From NCBI RefSeq assembly GCF_024159025.1, contig NZ_JAMYXC010000129.1:1-64000 (forward strand): 64,000 bases of DNA. Reading direction: 5' to 3'. Positions 1 to 7,159 of this stretch are shown here, in pieces; position 1 is the stretch's first letter, and the number at the start of each line of letters is the position of its first letter. The translations under genes and the position numbers were made by a program. A model generated the notes under the pieces. That model was not told the DNA's origin, did no database searches, and was given only the letters and a program-made list of their open reading frames with translations. The DNA is from Limimaricola litoreus. GTDB taxonomy: Bacteria > Pseudomonadota > Alphaproteobacteria > Rhodobacterales > Rhodobacteraceae.

Positions 1-170
1 CCGCCTTGAGGCGCCCGATCGGTTTCCAGTCGCCTTCGAGAAAGCTCGCGGCACGGTGGATCCCGAAATCGACCTCGGACTTTGATACGGGCTGGGAAAA
101 CAGGATGGGCGTGAGCCCCAGGACGGCAGTGAGAAAGTCGATCAGGATAGCAACAAGGTGACCTGACTGC
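1..170 (-). CDS. Possible partial coding sequence running off the left edge
   Basis: One minus-strand frame is open from about position 170 to the window edge and reads like protein (hydrophobic stretch LIDFLTAVLGLTPILF, then SKSEVDFGIHRAASFLEGDW). No ATG or GTG start with a ribosome site is visible upstream, so this may be a 5'-truncated gene or chance. I do not recognise it. The remaining sequence up to the hairpin at 406 shows nothing else convincing. Confidence 0.25.
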
Positions 171-405
171 GGAGGGCCTGAACGTCCTCCTGTTCCTCCG
201 CCCTCTCTCTGGAGGGAGGGGAAGACGGGAGAACCTTCACCGCTGAATTGCTTCGCAAAGTTCGACGGGGTTGTGCCGATGGGCCCGACGATCCCGCGGC
301 AGTCCGGTCGGAATGCACGAAACGCGCTCGCGGCGATCTCCTGACTGAGCGCATGTGCGATTGCTTCGCCACTCGAGAAATGCCCCCAATTTCATGATGC
401 ACATT

Positions 406-467
406 CATAGTCCGCTGTTTGTCTCGGGCCTGTCCTGATGAAGGCCCGAGACAAACAGCGGACTATG
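406..467. repeat. Perfect 26-bp inverted repeat with 10-nt loop
   Basis: Positions 406-431 (starting CATAGTCCGCTGTTTGTC) are the exact reverse complement of 442-467, separated by GTCCTGATGA. No T-tract follows on either strand, so a simple intrinsic terminator is not well supported. A strong RNA hairpin, a recombinase site, or two abutting mobile-element ends are possible. Confidence 0.9.
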
Positions 468-567
468 TTCTGCTTCTATCGGTTTGATCCGCTGAAGAGC
501 CGCACGCGGTTGCAAGGCTGTCGACCTCGGGACCTTCGATCTTTTCCATAAGACAAGGACGTGACTG

Positions 568-969
568 ATGACGACATCCAACTCCCTCGAAGACCTCGCC
601 TTTCATGCCATCCGCAGCGGTCGCGTCTTCGCGCGCCTCTGGCACGGCGCAGGGATCGAAGCCCACAGGGTTACACGCCCCTCCTGGACCGCCACGTTCA
701 ACCAGCTCGAGGAGGGTCAGTTGATCAAGGGGCCTGACCTCGACGGCGTGGCGGTCATGGGCGACGCGCTGCGTCGCGCGCTCAACATCGAACGCCCGGG
801 CTATGGTGACCGCGCGATGCAGGAGGATACGCGGTATGATGACCTGGTGTGGGAGCCGCGCCTCAACGAACTGCGTCGCGTGGCAGAAGCCTACAAGCAC
901 TTTCGTGACTGTCAGGAACGCTATGCCGACCGCCTGACGGCCGAACGCGAGGCTGCTCGCGCGTTCTGA
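568..969 (+). CDS. Hypothetical protein, 133 aa
   Basis: Open frame with an ATG preceded by AAGGA-like sequence and amino-acid use typical of a real gene (charged, helical C-terminal half with EAYKHFRDCQERYADRLTAE). No signal peptide, membrane segment or known motif is visible. It is the first of several small accessory genes in this part of the window. I do not recognise the family. Confidence 0.55.
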   Translation: MTTSNSLEDLAFHAIRSGRVFARLWHGAGIEAHRVTRPSWTATFNQLEEGQLIKGPDLDGVAVMGDALRRALNIERPGYGDRAMQEDTRYDDLVWEPRLNELRRVAEAYKHFRDCQERYADRLTAEREAARAF

Positions 970-1132
970 CCCTACTCGGCCGGCCTCTCATCGGAAAGAC
1001 CAGCGGCACCTGCGGCCGCCATCAGTGATGATCTCGTAGTCAGACATAAGCACCTGCTTAGGCGTATGCCTAAGCCTCCATGGTTATGCCTGAGCGCTTC
1101 CGCAAACGCGCGGGTGTATGACTTTTTTCCGG

Positions 1133-1783
1133 CTATGTCGGGAGGTTCCGGCTATCGCCCCCAAACCCTCCGAAAATGGCTTTTTTTGCCGGATCGACCG
1201 CGGCGGGGGTGTTTTCGGCCATGGTTGGATCGGCCGCGTCTGAGGTGCCCTCATCATCAACACTCGAACTCTCGACGCTCGTTGTTGTCGCCCAGCTGGG
1301 CGGCTTGGGGAGTTCGAGGCAGATCCTCTCCCGGACCCAGAGCCGGACCTCGAGCGCTCGGAAGTGGCGGGTGCGCGGTCCCATGTCGATTATCGGGAAC
1401 GGCAGGGTCTCGCGACCCTCGCGCAGAACCTTCGACAATGTGTTGTGTTTCCGGCCCCGCTTTTCGGACATGGCGGCGAAGTCGATCAGCGGCATGCGGA
1501 ACTCGGCCTCGAGGTCCTCGATCCCGCACAGGATCACCGAGCCTGAATACTTGGCCTTCAGGTCCTGCAGGTGCTGGGCCAGCTGGACGCCCTCGGTCGC
1601 GTGGATGGCGCGCCAGATATTGACCCACGGATAGAGCCTGCCTTCGGGCTCGAGGCCGAAGGCAGGCTCTATCCGTGGGGCATGCTTGGGATCGATCTGG
1701 AGATGCCAAGCCAGCTGCTCGGTGGTCAGCGGGGCGCCTCTGCGGAGCGCGGCATTGAGTTCATCGATATCCGCGGTGGTCAT
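1133..1783 (-). CDS. Hypothetical plasmid/phage-type protein, 216 aa
   Basis: The ATG at 1783 is chosen because CAGGAGACGACC gives a good ribosome site, although the frame is open further upstream. The middle contains RLYPWVNIWRAIHATEGV, and a segment around RGRKHNTLSKVLREGRE followed by RHFRALEVRLWVRERI that could be a small DNA-binding or AlpA-like region; this is inference. The C-terminus is Ser/Asp/Ala-rich and probably disordered. A perfect 24-bp inverted repeat lies inside the coding sequence at 1624-1679. One copy of the TGATAG-N8-CTATCA operator lies about 120 bp upstream. Function unknown. Confidence 0.6.
   Translation of the reverse strand: MTTADIDELNAALRRGAPLTTEQLAWHLQIDPKHAPRIEPAFGLEPEGRLYPWVNIWRAIHATEGVQLAQHLQDLKAKYSGSVILCGIEDLEAEFRMPLIDFAAMSEKRGRKHNTLSKVLREGRETLPFPIIDMGPRTRHFRALEVRLWVRERICLELPKPPSWATTTSVESSSVDDEGTSDAADPTMAENTPAAVDPAKKAIFGGFGGDSRNLPT
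1624..1679. repeat. Perfect 24-bp inverted repeat inside a coding sequence
   Basis: 1624-1647 (CCCACGGATAGAGCCTGCC...) and 1656-1679 are exact reverse complements with an 8-nt loop GCTCGAGG. The repeat lies within the gene at 1133-1783 and codes for residues around RIEPAFGLEPEGRLYPW. The mRNA would form a very stable hairpin. Confidence 0.9.
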
Positions 1784-1903
1784 GGTCGTCTCCTGCGTGT
1801 GGACAGGAGATGAGTCCGGTGGTCCGGACCGAGAAAGATTCTGGTTCGATAGTCGGATATTCGGCCGGCAGGCGGATCGCGGACAGGCGCAGCACCTCTC
1901 AAA

Positions 1904-1923
1904 TGATAGTTTAACATCTATCA
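1904..1923. promoter_or_regulatory. Operator copy 1: TGATAG-N8-CTATCA
   Basis: The dyad TGATAG TTTAACAT CTATCA lies upstream of the minus-strand gene at 1133-1783. The same 6-8-6 dyad recurs at 2062-2081 and 2911-2930, which argues for one shared regulator. A second dyad, GCCGGTAT (1930-1937) with ATACCGGC (1948-1955), lies just beside it. Confidence 0.7.
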
Positions 1924-2061
1924 TTTAGAGCCGGTATAGTGCACAGAATACCGGCTATATACCGCTTGGCATGCTGCATCAGAAGACCGTCCTGTGCCGG
2001 ATGGGATCAATCGACACAGAAGCCGGCACAGCTGCCTTGACCGAGCGGTATCGTCAAAAGA

Positions 2062-2081
2062 TGATAGCTAATGACCTATCA
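2062..2081. promoter_or_regulatory. Operator copy 2: TGATAG-N8-CTATCA
   Basis: TGATAG CTAATGAC CTATCA ends 11 nt before the ATG at 2093, so a bound protein would cover the promoter or ribosome site of the 262-aa gene. Identical half-sites and spacing to the copies at 1904 and 2911. Confidence 0.7.
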
Positions 2082-2092
2082 AAGTAAGAGCT

Positions 2093-2881
2093 ATGGCCCT
2101 GAGCAACGAAGCGGCATACGCGTATCGAGTGATGGTCCAGGCGGAGCAGGCTTGGGCAGCGGCGTTCCGCGACGCGGAGCTCTACGAGTTGGCCCCCCCG
2201 AGGAAGCACTACGGAGAGACGCTGCCTTGTCGTCGCCGTGTCATCCTGGCACGCAACTCCGAGATCCCGGACATGGGGGATATGCTGCAGGCGCGGGAGT
2301 ATTACGCCGACGTTACGGGTGTCATCGAGGATGGCAAGCCGAGGACATCGGGCCGGGGATCGCGCGCCGTAAGTCCTGTGATGCGGTATGCGCCCGGTGC
2401 GCTTGGTCACCGGGCGCCATTGCTCCAGGATGACGATGTCATGTGCCATCCTGTCTCGGATATCGTCCATACGGAGACCGATGCATACCGCGGCGGGCCG
2501 ATCACGGTCGACAAACTCCTCGACATGATCGGCGGCAAGGAGCCCAGGCAAACGATCGAGATCGACGGAAAAACCCATTGGCTGCACCGCGACGAGACTG
2601 GGCGTGCCGTTGGCCCGGAGGGCCTGATCTTCCGCGCTCGCAGTGGGGTCGCGCATCGCCTCCGGCTGCTGGATGCCTCTGGTTATCGGCGCCAGGTGCG
2701 CGTGGCGACGATCCTTGTCGTCGGGGCTCCGGCCGGCGTGCACGTGACTACTGAGGCGCCGCGCCCGCGGCGCTCCAAATACGCGGTCGAGTATCGCGAG
2801 GTGGGGCAGGTGGCAGCCGTGGGCCTGGGGAGTGCCGGGGTCGAGGACGAGCACGTGCTGACCGCATACCTGCCCAGATGA
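2093..2881 (+). CDS. Hypothetical protein, 262 aa
   Basis: The ATG at 2093 is preceded by AGTAAGAG. The protein has no signal peptide or membrane segment. It contains an internal stretch GGPITVDKLLDMIGGKEPRQ followed by IEIDGKTHWLHRDETGRAVG, but no family I recognise. It begins 11 nt after operator copy 2 and is followed by operator copy 3, which places it in the same putative regulon as its neighbours. Confidence 0.6.
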   Translation: MALSNEAAYAYRVMVQAEQAWAAAFRDAELYELAPPRKHYGETLPCRRRVILARNSEIPDMGDMLQAREYYADVTGVIEDGKPRTSGRGSRAVSPVMRYAPGALGHRAPLLQDDDVMCHPVSDIVHTETDAYRGGPITVDKLLDMIGGKEPRQTIEIDGKTHWLHRDETGRAVGPEGLIFRARSGVAHRLRLLDASGYRRQVRVATILVVGAPAGVHVTTEAPRPRRSKYAVEYREVGQVAAVGLGSAGVEDEHVLTAYLPR

Positions 2882-2910
2882 CGCGCGGCAGAGGCACACA
2901 TCGAGATATC

Positions 2911-2930
2911 TGATAGATAATAAACTATCA
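2911..2930. promoter_or_regulatory. Operator copy 3: TGATAG-N8-CTATCA
   Basis: TGATAG ATAATAAA CTATCA lies about 70 bp upstream of the start at 2999, in an AT-rich stretch between two plus-strand genes. Confidence 0.7.
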
Positions 2931-2998
2931 TACCCAGATCGGATTTCTGGTAGCGCTGATCGAACCGACTTGGTTCATACCAATAAGGAGCCAAGAAT

Positions 2999-3553
2999 TT
3001 GACGAAACTGACCGAGACTGCCCGAACCACCCTGCGCCCCGCCGATGCCGGTCGCCTCGCCGACGCCGTGCGAGCGACGATCCAGGCGCTGATCCGTCAC
3101 GGCCACGACGAGCATGCTGCCAGGGTGCAACTCTCCATGTCCGAGTTCCTGCGCGGTAGCGCGGTGGTGCACATCGAGACCCTGCGCCACTGGGAAGACG
3201 TATTCGAGATGGCGGGGGACCTGCTGGCTGCCCACGACGACGACCTCGCGCATTGCACCGCCTATCAGGCCGAGTATCTGATCCACTGCGAGATACAGGC
3301 CTACGAGCGGGACGTTCGCTACCTGCAGGTTTCGGCCACGGCGATGACCTACGACAACCTCAGCGCCCGTCTCGATGACGCCTACGAGATCCTGGTGGCG
3401 GTGCCGACCGCGGCAAACCCCGTGCTCGAGGCTCGAATCCAGCACGTTGCGGAGCTGCTGAGCGAACTGACCTACGACACCGACCCTGAGCATCTCGCCG
3501 AGGCTGGCATCGCCCCTGACACACGCGTCGCGGCCTTAGGGGTGGAGGCATGA
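2999..3553 (+). CDS. Hypothetical protein, 184 aa (TTG start)
   Basis: The start is TTG at 2999, supported by AGGAG ten bases upstream. The protein is acidic, predicted mostly helical and apparently cytosolic, without recognisable motifs. Its stop overlaps the ATG of the next gene (ATGA), so the two are probably translated together. Operator copy 3 precedes it. Family unknown. Confidence 0.6.
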   Translation: MTKLTETARTTLRPADAGRLADAVRATIQALIRHGHDEHAARVQLSMSEFLRGSAVVHIETLRHWEDVFEMAGDLLAAHDDDLAHCTAYQAEYLIHCEIQAYERDVRYLQVSATAMTYDNLSARLDDAYEILVAVPTAANPVLEARIQHVAELLSELTYDTDPEHLAEAGIAPDTRVAALGVEA

Positions 3554-3957
3554 CGGTGGCGCCAGGTAAAAATGACTTTCACCTCGACGATGGCCGATCG
3601 CTGGCGATCGAGATCGGTGTGCCTGATGGCGTTTACCAGTTCGCGCGCGAGACGGCCGAGATGTGGCTCCCGGCCGAGATGATGGAGATAGCCGAGGGGC
3701 GGGTTACAGTCGTCGCTACACCCGCGCACCTCGCGGACGAGGCGATGCGCGAGCGGGTCATCTCGCTCGTCGCCAACACGCCGGGGCTCGCTGACGTGGT
3801 TGCGGATACCGTGGCGGCCCGAGGTATTGATCCGCGCCGATCCCGGATCTCGCTGACGATCCGGCGTAACGACGCTGCTTCAAGGAGCCACGGGAACCCG
3901 TGGAGGGGCGCGGAGCGGATGCGCGCTCTACTCGCGGAGAGCTCCGCCATCGGGTGA
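3550..3957 (+). CDS. Hypothetical protein, 135 aa, coupled to the upstream gene
   Basis: Starts in a 4-base overlap with the previous gene. The sequence includes LAIEIGVPDGVYQFARETAE and a C-terminal basic region (RRSRISLTIRRNDAASRS). No known domain. Codons 6-12 contain a 17/19 match to the palindrome that is repeated twelve times beside parAB (see 3565-3583). Confidence 0.55.
   Translation: MTVAPGKNDFHLDDGRSLAIEIGVPDGVYQFARETAEMWLPAEMMEIAEGRVTVVATPAHLADEAMRERVISLVANTPGLADVVADTVAARGIDPRRSRISLTIRRNDAASRSHGNPWRGAERMRALLAESSAIG
3565..3583. promoter_or_regulatory. Isolated copy of the parAB-proximal palindrome (17/19)
   Basis: GGTAAAAATGACTTTCACC differs at two positions from GGTGAAAGTGACTTTCACC, the 19-bp palindrome clustered at 30.4-33.5 kb. 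It lies inside the first codons of the 3550 gene, about 27 kb from the cluster. Confidence 0.5.
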
Positions 3958-3979
3958 CGGTGTTGCTCGTGCGTCAGGG

Positions 3980-4333
3980 CTACAAATCGATGTCGGGATC
4001 AACCGTGCCGCGGGCTTTTCTGAAGGACGTTGGGAAGTCGTCATCATCCTCCGTGAAGATGCCTTCGATCGACAAGGGTGGGCCACCCAACGGGTGGCCG
4101 CGCTGTGTCAGCACGCAATCGAGATCCAAGGCCGCGAGCAGCTCGAAGATGGTCGATGCGGTCGGCTTCGTCGTGCCGGTTTCGATCATCGAGATGTGGT
4201 GCGCTCGAATACCGGACAGGGCTCCCAGCTCGGCTTGCGTCATTCCCTTGGCCTTGCGGACCGTTCGCAGAGCCTGGCCCAGTTCAGTAGGAGAACGGAC
4301 TGGCTGAGGACGGGAGTGGTAAGATTCAGGCAT
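3980..4333 (-). CDS. XRE-family HTH regulator (HipB-like), 117 aa
   Basis: A helix-turn-helix of the XRE type occupies about residues 15-70 (LGQALRTVRKAKGMTQAELG, then SGIRAHHISMIETG and STIFELLAALDL). The length and the LLAALDLDCVLTQR segment resemble HipB-type antitoxins. No hipA-like toxin gene is adjacent, so it is either a solitary regulator or an orphan antitoxin. The promoter region (about 4340-4380) is AT-rich with TATA-like elements. It is convergent with the upstream plus-strand genes. Confidence 0.8.
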   Translation of the reverse strand: MPESYHSRPQPVRSPTELGQALRTVRKAKGMTQAELGALSGIRAHHISMIETGTTKPTASTIFELLAALDLDCVLTQRGHPLGGPPLSIEGIFTEDDDDFPTSFRKARGTVDPDIDL

Positions 4334-4546
4334 CTCGAGGCGTCCTTATACAAGAGACTGTATAATCCCTGAATATACATAGAAGTGTAAACCGGCGCGC
4401 CTCCGGGACCCTGTAGAGGCTCTACGCTCGCCCTATGCTATGATGGGGAATGTCAGCAAATCGTGTTGGTGGTCATCAGAAATCAGCGCGACCCCTCGCT
4501 TGGGACATTGGCGATCAAGGCCTGACTCGCATTGACAAAAATTGCC

Positions 4547-4577
4547 ATAGTGCTCATCTTATGAGGATGGCCACTAT
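4547..4577. promoter_or_regulatory. Putative parD operator and promoter
   Basis: CATAGTG at 4547-4553 and CACTATG at 4571-4577 form a 7-bp dyad spanning the parD start, as expected for an autoregulated ribbon-helix-helix antitoxin. TTGACA at 4532-4537 could be its -35 element; the -10 is weak. Confidence 0.45.
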
Positions 4578-4812
4578 GAACATCTCATTGCCCGATGACA
4601 TGCGCTCCGCAGTGGACGCTCAGACGGTAGCGCGCGGCTACGGCACATCCAGTGAGTATGTGCGTGATCTAATCCGCCGGGATCTGGACCGGCAGGCGCT
4701 GCGAGCTCTGCTCGATGAGGGGCGCGCAAGCGCGCAAGGCGAGCCCATCACCGAGAAGACTTTCAAGGCCCTCAGGGCCAGGGCATCTCTGGCGGCCGGC
4801 GAGACAGCTTGA
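4576..4812 (+). CDS. parD: ParD-like ribbon-helix-helix antitoxin
   Basis: The likely start is ATG at 4576 (MNISLPDDMRSAVDAQ); in-frame ATGs at 4567 and 4450 are alternatives, the last lying inside the terminal repeat. The N-terminal NISLPDDM strand and following helices with YGTSSEYVRDLIRRD match the ribbon-helix-helix of ParD/CopG antitoxins, about 78 aa in total. It would neutralise the ParE encoded directly downstream and repress the operon. The parE start overlaps its stop (TTGA). Confidence 0.88.
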   Translation: MNISLPDDMRSAVDAQTVARGYGTSSEYVRDLIRRDLDRQALRALLDEGRASAQGEPITEKTFKALRARASLAAGETA

Positions 4813-5144
4813 CGGATCATGCTAAGCCAGTCGTCCCACGACTGGCCGCCAGTCACGATATCGAAGCAGCAGTCGACTACCTCGCCCGCGAGGCGGGTTA
4901 CGAAACGGCCATGCGCTTCATCGATGCCTTCGAGGCGGCCTGCCTGCACATCTCGACGCACCCAGCATCCGGATCACCTCGGTTCGGCTGGGATCTCGGT
5001 CGGCCCGGTCTGAGGGTGTGGCCAGTGAAGGGCTTCGGCTACTTGGCATTCTACAGCGAGGAAGACGACGTCGTGGATCTCTGGCGCGTGCTGCACGGCG
5101 CGCGCGACATACCGGCCTCGCTGCGCGACGTCATTCCGGAATGA
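4809..5144 (+). CDS. parE: ParE-like RelE/ParE-superfamily toxin
   Basis: A 111-aa protein with typical ParE features: an early helical region (DIEAAVDYLAREAGYETAMRF), PRFGWDLGRPGLRVWPVKGF, and a C-terminal strand YLAFYSEEDDVVDLWRVLHG. The start is TTG at 4809 overlapping the parD stop, so translation is coupled. ParE toxins of known function act on DNA gyrase, but the target here is inferred from family only. The pair is enclosed by terminal repeats of a putative mini-transposon. Confidence 0.88.
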   Translation: MTDHAKPVVPRLAASHDIEAAVDYLAREAGYETAMRFIDAFEAACLHISTHPASGSPRFGWDLGRPGLRVWPVKGFGYLAFYSEEDDVVDLWRVLHGARDIPASLRDVIPE

Positions 5145-5281
5145 CGATACTTGCACTCTGTGGACAGCCGTTGCCGCTATCTGATGAGTGCCGCCTCCTC
5201 AGGTCATCGAAAGCCATGTCTTAACAACACGATTTGCTGACATTCCCCTATGATGCGAGACATTCTACGCAGGAGCTTGCG

Positions 5282-5491
5282 ATGACCACATTCGAAATCA
5301 TCCTGTCGATCGCTTCGGTTGTCGTGGCGATCGGCGTAAGCCTCTACATGCGACATCTCGGCAATACTGCTGGACGGGATCGGCCCTATGACCCCGAGCG
5401 CCTGCGTCGCTTCATCGAGAACGCGCCCTACGAGAATCTCGACAAGGTCATGAAGCCGGGTTGGCGCGATGACGAGAAGCAGCAGTCATGA
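5282..5491 (+). CDS. Small single-span membrane protein, 69 aa
   Basis: The ATG at 5282 follows AGGAGCTTGCG. One N-terminal membrane helix (IILSIASVVVAIGVSLYM) is followed by a short polar tail. It overlaps the start of the next gene by 4 bp (ATGATG), suggesting an operon with the MbcA/ParS-type antitoxin-like protein. Function unknown. Confidence 0.6.
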   Translation: MTTFEIILSIASVVVAIGVSLYMRHLGNTAGRDRPYDPERLRRFIENAPYENLDKVMKPGWRDDEKQQS

Positions 5492-5844
5492 TGACCGCGC
5501 AGGACCTGATACGGCCTGACGGGACCGTCGCGCTTGATGCGCTTCTCGCTGGTCTTGGTCTGACCGAGGCTGAGCTCGCACTCGCTCTCGGCATGTCCCA
5601 GAATTCTCTGGCCACCCCGCCGCGATCGATAGCGCTGGCATCGCAGCGCAAGCTCAGGGACTTCGTCGAGATCCTCATGACTGTCGTGCCTTGGGCAGGC
5701 TCGCTCCCCCAAGCGTTCGACTGGTTTTCCACCCAGCCCCTGGCCTCCTTCGGGAACCGGACCGCGGCGGACCTGGTGCGCAAGGGGCGCGCCGAGGCAG
5801 TGAAATCCCACATCTCCCGGATTGCCATCGGTGAATACGCCTGA
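5488..5844 (+). CDS. MbcA/ParS/Xre-type antitoxin-like protein (DUF2384), 118 aa
   Basis: The C-terminal part has the pattern of the toxin-binding DUF2384 domain: VVPWAGSLPQAFDWFSTQPL, then FGNRTAADLVRKGRAEAV. The N-terminal part (LIRPDGTVALDALLAGLGLT) is the matching helical region. Family members normally pair with a RES-domain toxin, but none is encoded next to it. A paralog with the same N-terminal TAQDLIRPDG motif lies at 17046-17423, also without a toxin. Role here is therefore uncertain. Confidence 0.75.
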   Translation: MMTAQDLIRPDGTVALDALLAGLGLTEAELALALGMSQNSLATPPRSIALASQRKLRDFVEILMTVVPWAGSLPQAFDWFSTQPLASFGNRTAADLVRKGRAEAVKSHISRIAIGEYA

Positions 5845-5889
5845 CGGCATCGAGCCGGCTGGCGCGACGACGAGAAAGCGTGACGCGGC

Positions 5890-6104
5890 CTAAGCCGGGC
5901 AGGATCTGAGGTCGCCCAGCAGCCGGGCCGCAATTCTCCGCGTGCGCTTGTCGAGATCCAGCCTATCTGCAGCCAACATCAGCTCATTGAGGGTCGTGAA
6001 GCTGTCATCGCTCCCGCTCTTGACCGCGGCTGTCCAGAGCTTGCGCACGGTCGCGCGGGACTCGCGGCGCGTGCTGGCCGCGCGGCCTTGGGCCGCGGTG
6101 GCAG
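5890..6104 (-). pseudogene. Short coding remnant without start
   Basis: The minus strand has a protein-like open frame ending at TAG (5890-5892). It includes RATVRKLWTAAVKSGSDDSF and ELMLAADRLDLDKRTRRIAA, but runs into a stop about 70 codons upstream with no good start. It is probably the 3' end of a lost gene. Family not recognised. Confidence 0.3.
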
Positions 6105-6163
6105 TTCAACTTTATCCCGCTTCGAGTGGGACTACATCTCTGTTATCGTCAGGATACTGATCC

Positions 6164-7159
6164 TTAGCGACGCTCGATAGCTGAGGGATGTATGTCCTCG
6201 TCACTGCTGAGCGGATGAAAGCAAGCGACCTCTCCCCCATCGAGGGCCGGCTCCAATGGGGGAATCTCTTGCCGGCATCGCTCCGTCGCACGCGGACAGC
6301 GTGCGGCGAAGGCGCATCCCTTCGGCGGATCGAGAGGGTCCGGGAGTTCGCTCCCTCTTGCCTCCGGTGCCTCGAGCGGACGCCCCACCACCGGCGCGCT
6401 GTCGGCCAACAGCTTGGTGTAGGGATGTTGCGGCGCCCGGAAGATCCGTTCGGCCGGCCCGATCTCGACCAAGGCCCCGAAGTAGAGGACGGCCACTCGG
6501 TCTGAAACGGCCTCGACCACCGCGAGATCGTGGCTGATGAACAGGTAGGTCAGCCCCAGGCGTTTGCGCAGATCCGCCAACAGGTTCAGCACCTGGGCCT
6601 GGACGCTGACATCGAGGGCCGAGACCGGCTCATCGAGGATCAGAATGCGCGCGTCCGCAGCCAGGGCCCTGGCGATGCCGATCCGCTGCGCCTGGCCGCC
6701 CGAGAATTCATGCGGGTAGCGGTCGAGGAATTCTGGTCGCAGGTTCACACTGTCGAATATCTCGGCAATGCGCTTCTCGCGGGCGACCTTGCCCATGCCG
6801 TGCAGCTTCTTGAGCGGAAGCTCCAAGATCTGACGGATCGTCTTGCGAGGATTGAGCGAGGAGATCGGGTCCTGGAAGACATATTGAATGCGACGGCCGA
6901 AGTCGGTCGGATCCGCGGTGTCGAGCGCGGCTCCTTCGATCTCGATCGTGCCAGTGCTCGGCGCGACAAGGCCAACGAGCATTCGTGCGAGCGTGGTCTT
7001 CCCGCAGCCTGACTCCCCCACGATCCCGAGGGTCTCTCCTTGCTCCACGCTGAGCGAGATTGGCTGAACTGCGCGCACTCCGGCGCGCGGCCCACCGAAG
7101 AGGCCCCCGCGCAAGGGGAACGTCTTGGAGAGATTTTCCAGTCGCAGGGCCTTGGTCAT
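6164..7159 (-). CDS. dppF: Peptide ABC transporter ATP-binding protein (DppF/OppF type)
   Basis: 331 aa from the ATG at 7159, which overlaps the stop of the upstream gene (ATGA). Walker A is GESGCGKTTL (about residue 50), the signature is SGGQAQRIGIARAL, and Walker B is ILILDEPVSALD. The C-terminal oligopeptide-transporter extension is present with the cysteines of CAFAARCPRATERC. It is the second ATPase of a Dpp/Opp-type importer with the fused protein upstream, energising uptake of peptides or similar amide compounds. Last gene of the operon. Confidence 0.93.
   Translation of the reverse strand: MTKALRLENLSKTFPLRGGLFGGPRAGVRAVQPISLSVEQGETLGIVGESGCGKTTLARMLVGLVAPSTGTIEIEGAALDTADPTDFGRRIQYVFQDPISSLNPRKTIRQILELPLKKLHGMGKVAREKRIAEIFDSVNLRPEFLDRYPHEFSGGQAQRIGIARALAADARILILDEPVSALDVSVQAQVLNLLADLRKRLGLTYLFISHDLAVVEAVSDRVAVLYFGALVEIGPAERIFRAPQHPYTKLLADSAPVVGRPLEAPEARGSELPDPLDPPKGCAFAARCPRATERCRQEIPPLEPALDGGEVACFHPLSSDEDIHPSAIERR

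Larger units (their letters stand above)
4445..5248. mobile_element. Mini-transposon carrying parDE (24-bp TIRs, 6-bp target duplication)
   Basis: 4445-4468 (GGGGAATGTCAGCAAATCGT...) is the exact reverse complement of 5225-5248. Directly outside both ends lies the 6-bp direct repeat TATGAT (4439-4444 and 5249-5254), which looks like a target-site duplication. The 804-bp interior holds only parD and parE and no transposase, so it would be non-autonomous. A GGGG terminus recalls Tn3-family ends, but those usually have about 38-bp repeats and 5-bp duplications, so the family is uncertain. Confidence 0.8.

Noticed and set aside
463-900. Minus-strand open frame opposite the 568-969 gene
   Set aside because: No ribosome site and poorer protein-like composition than the plus-strand frame.
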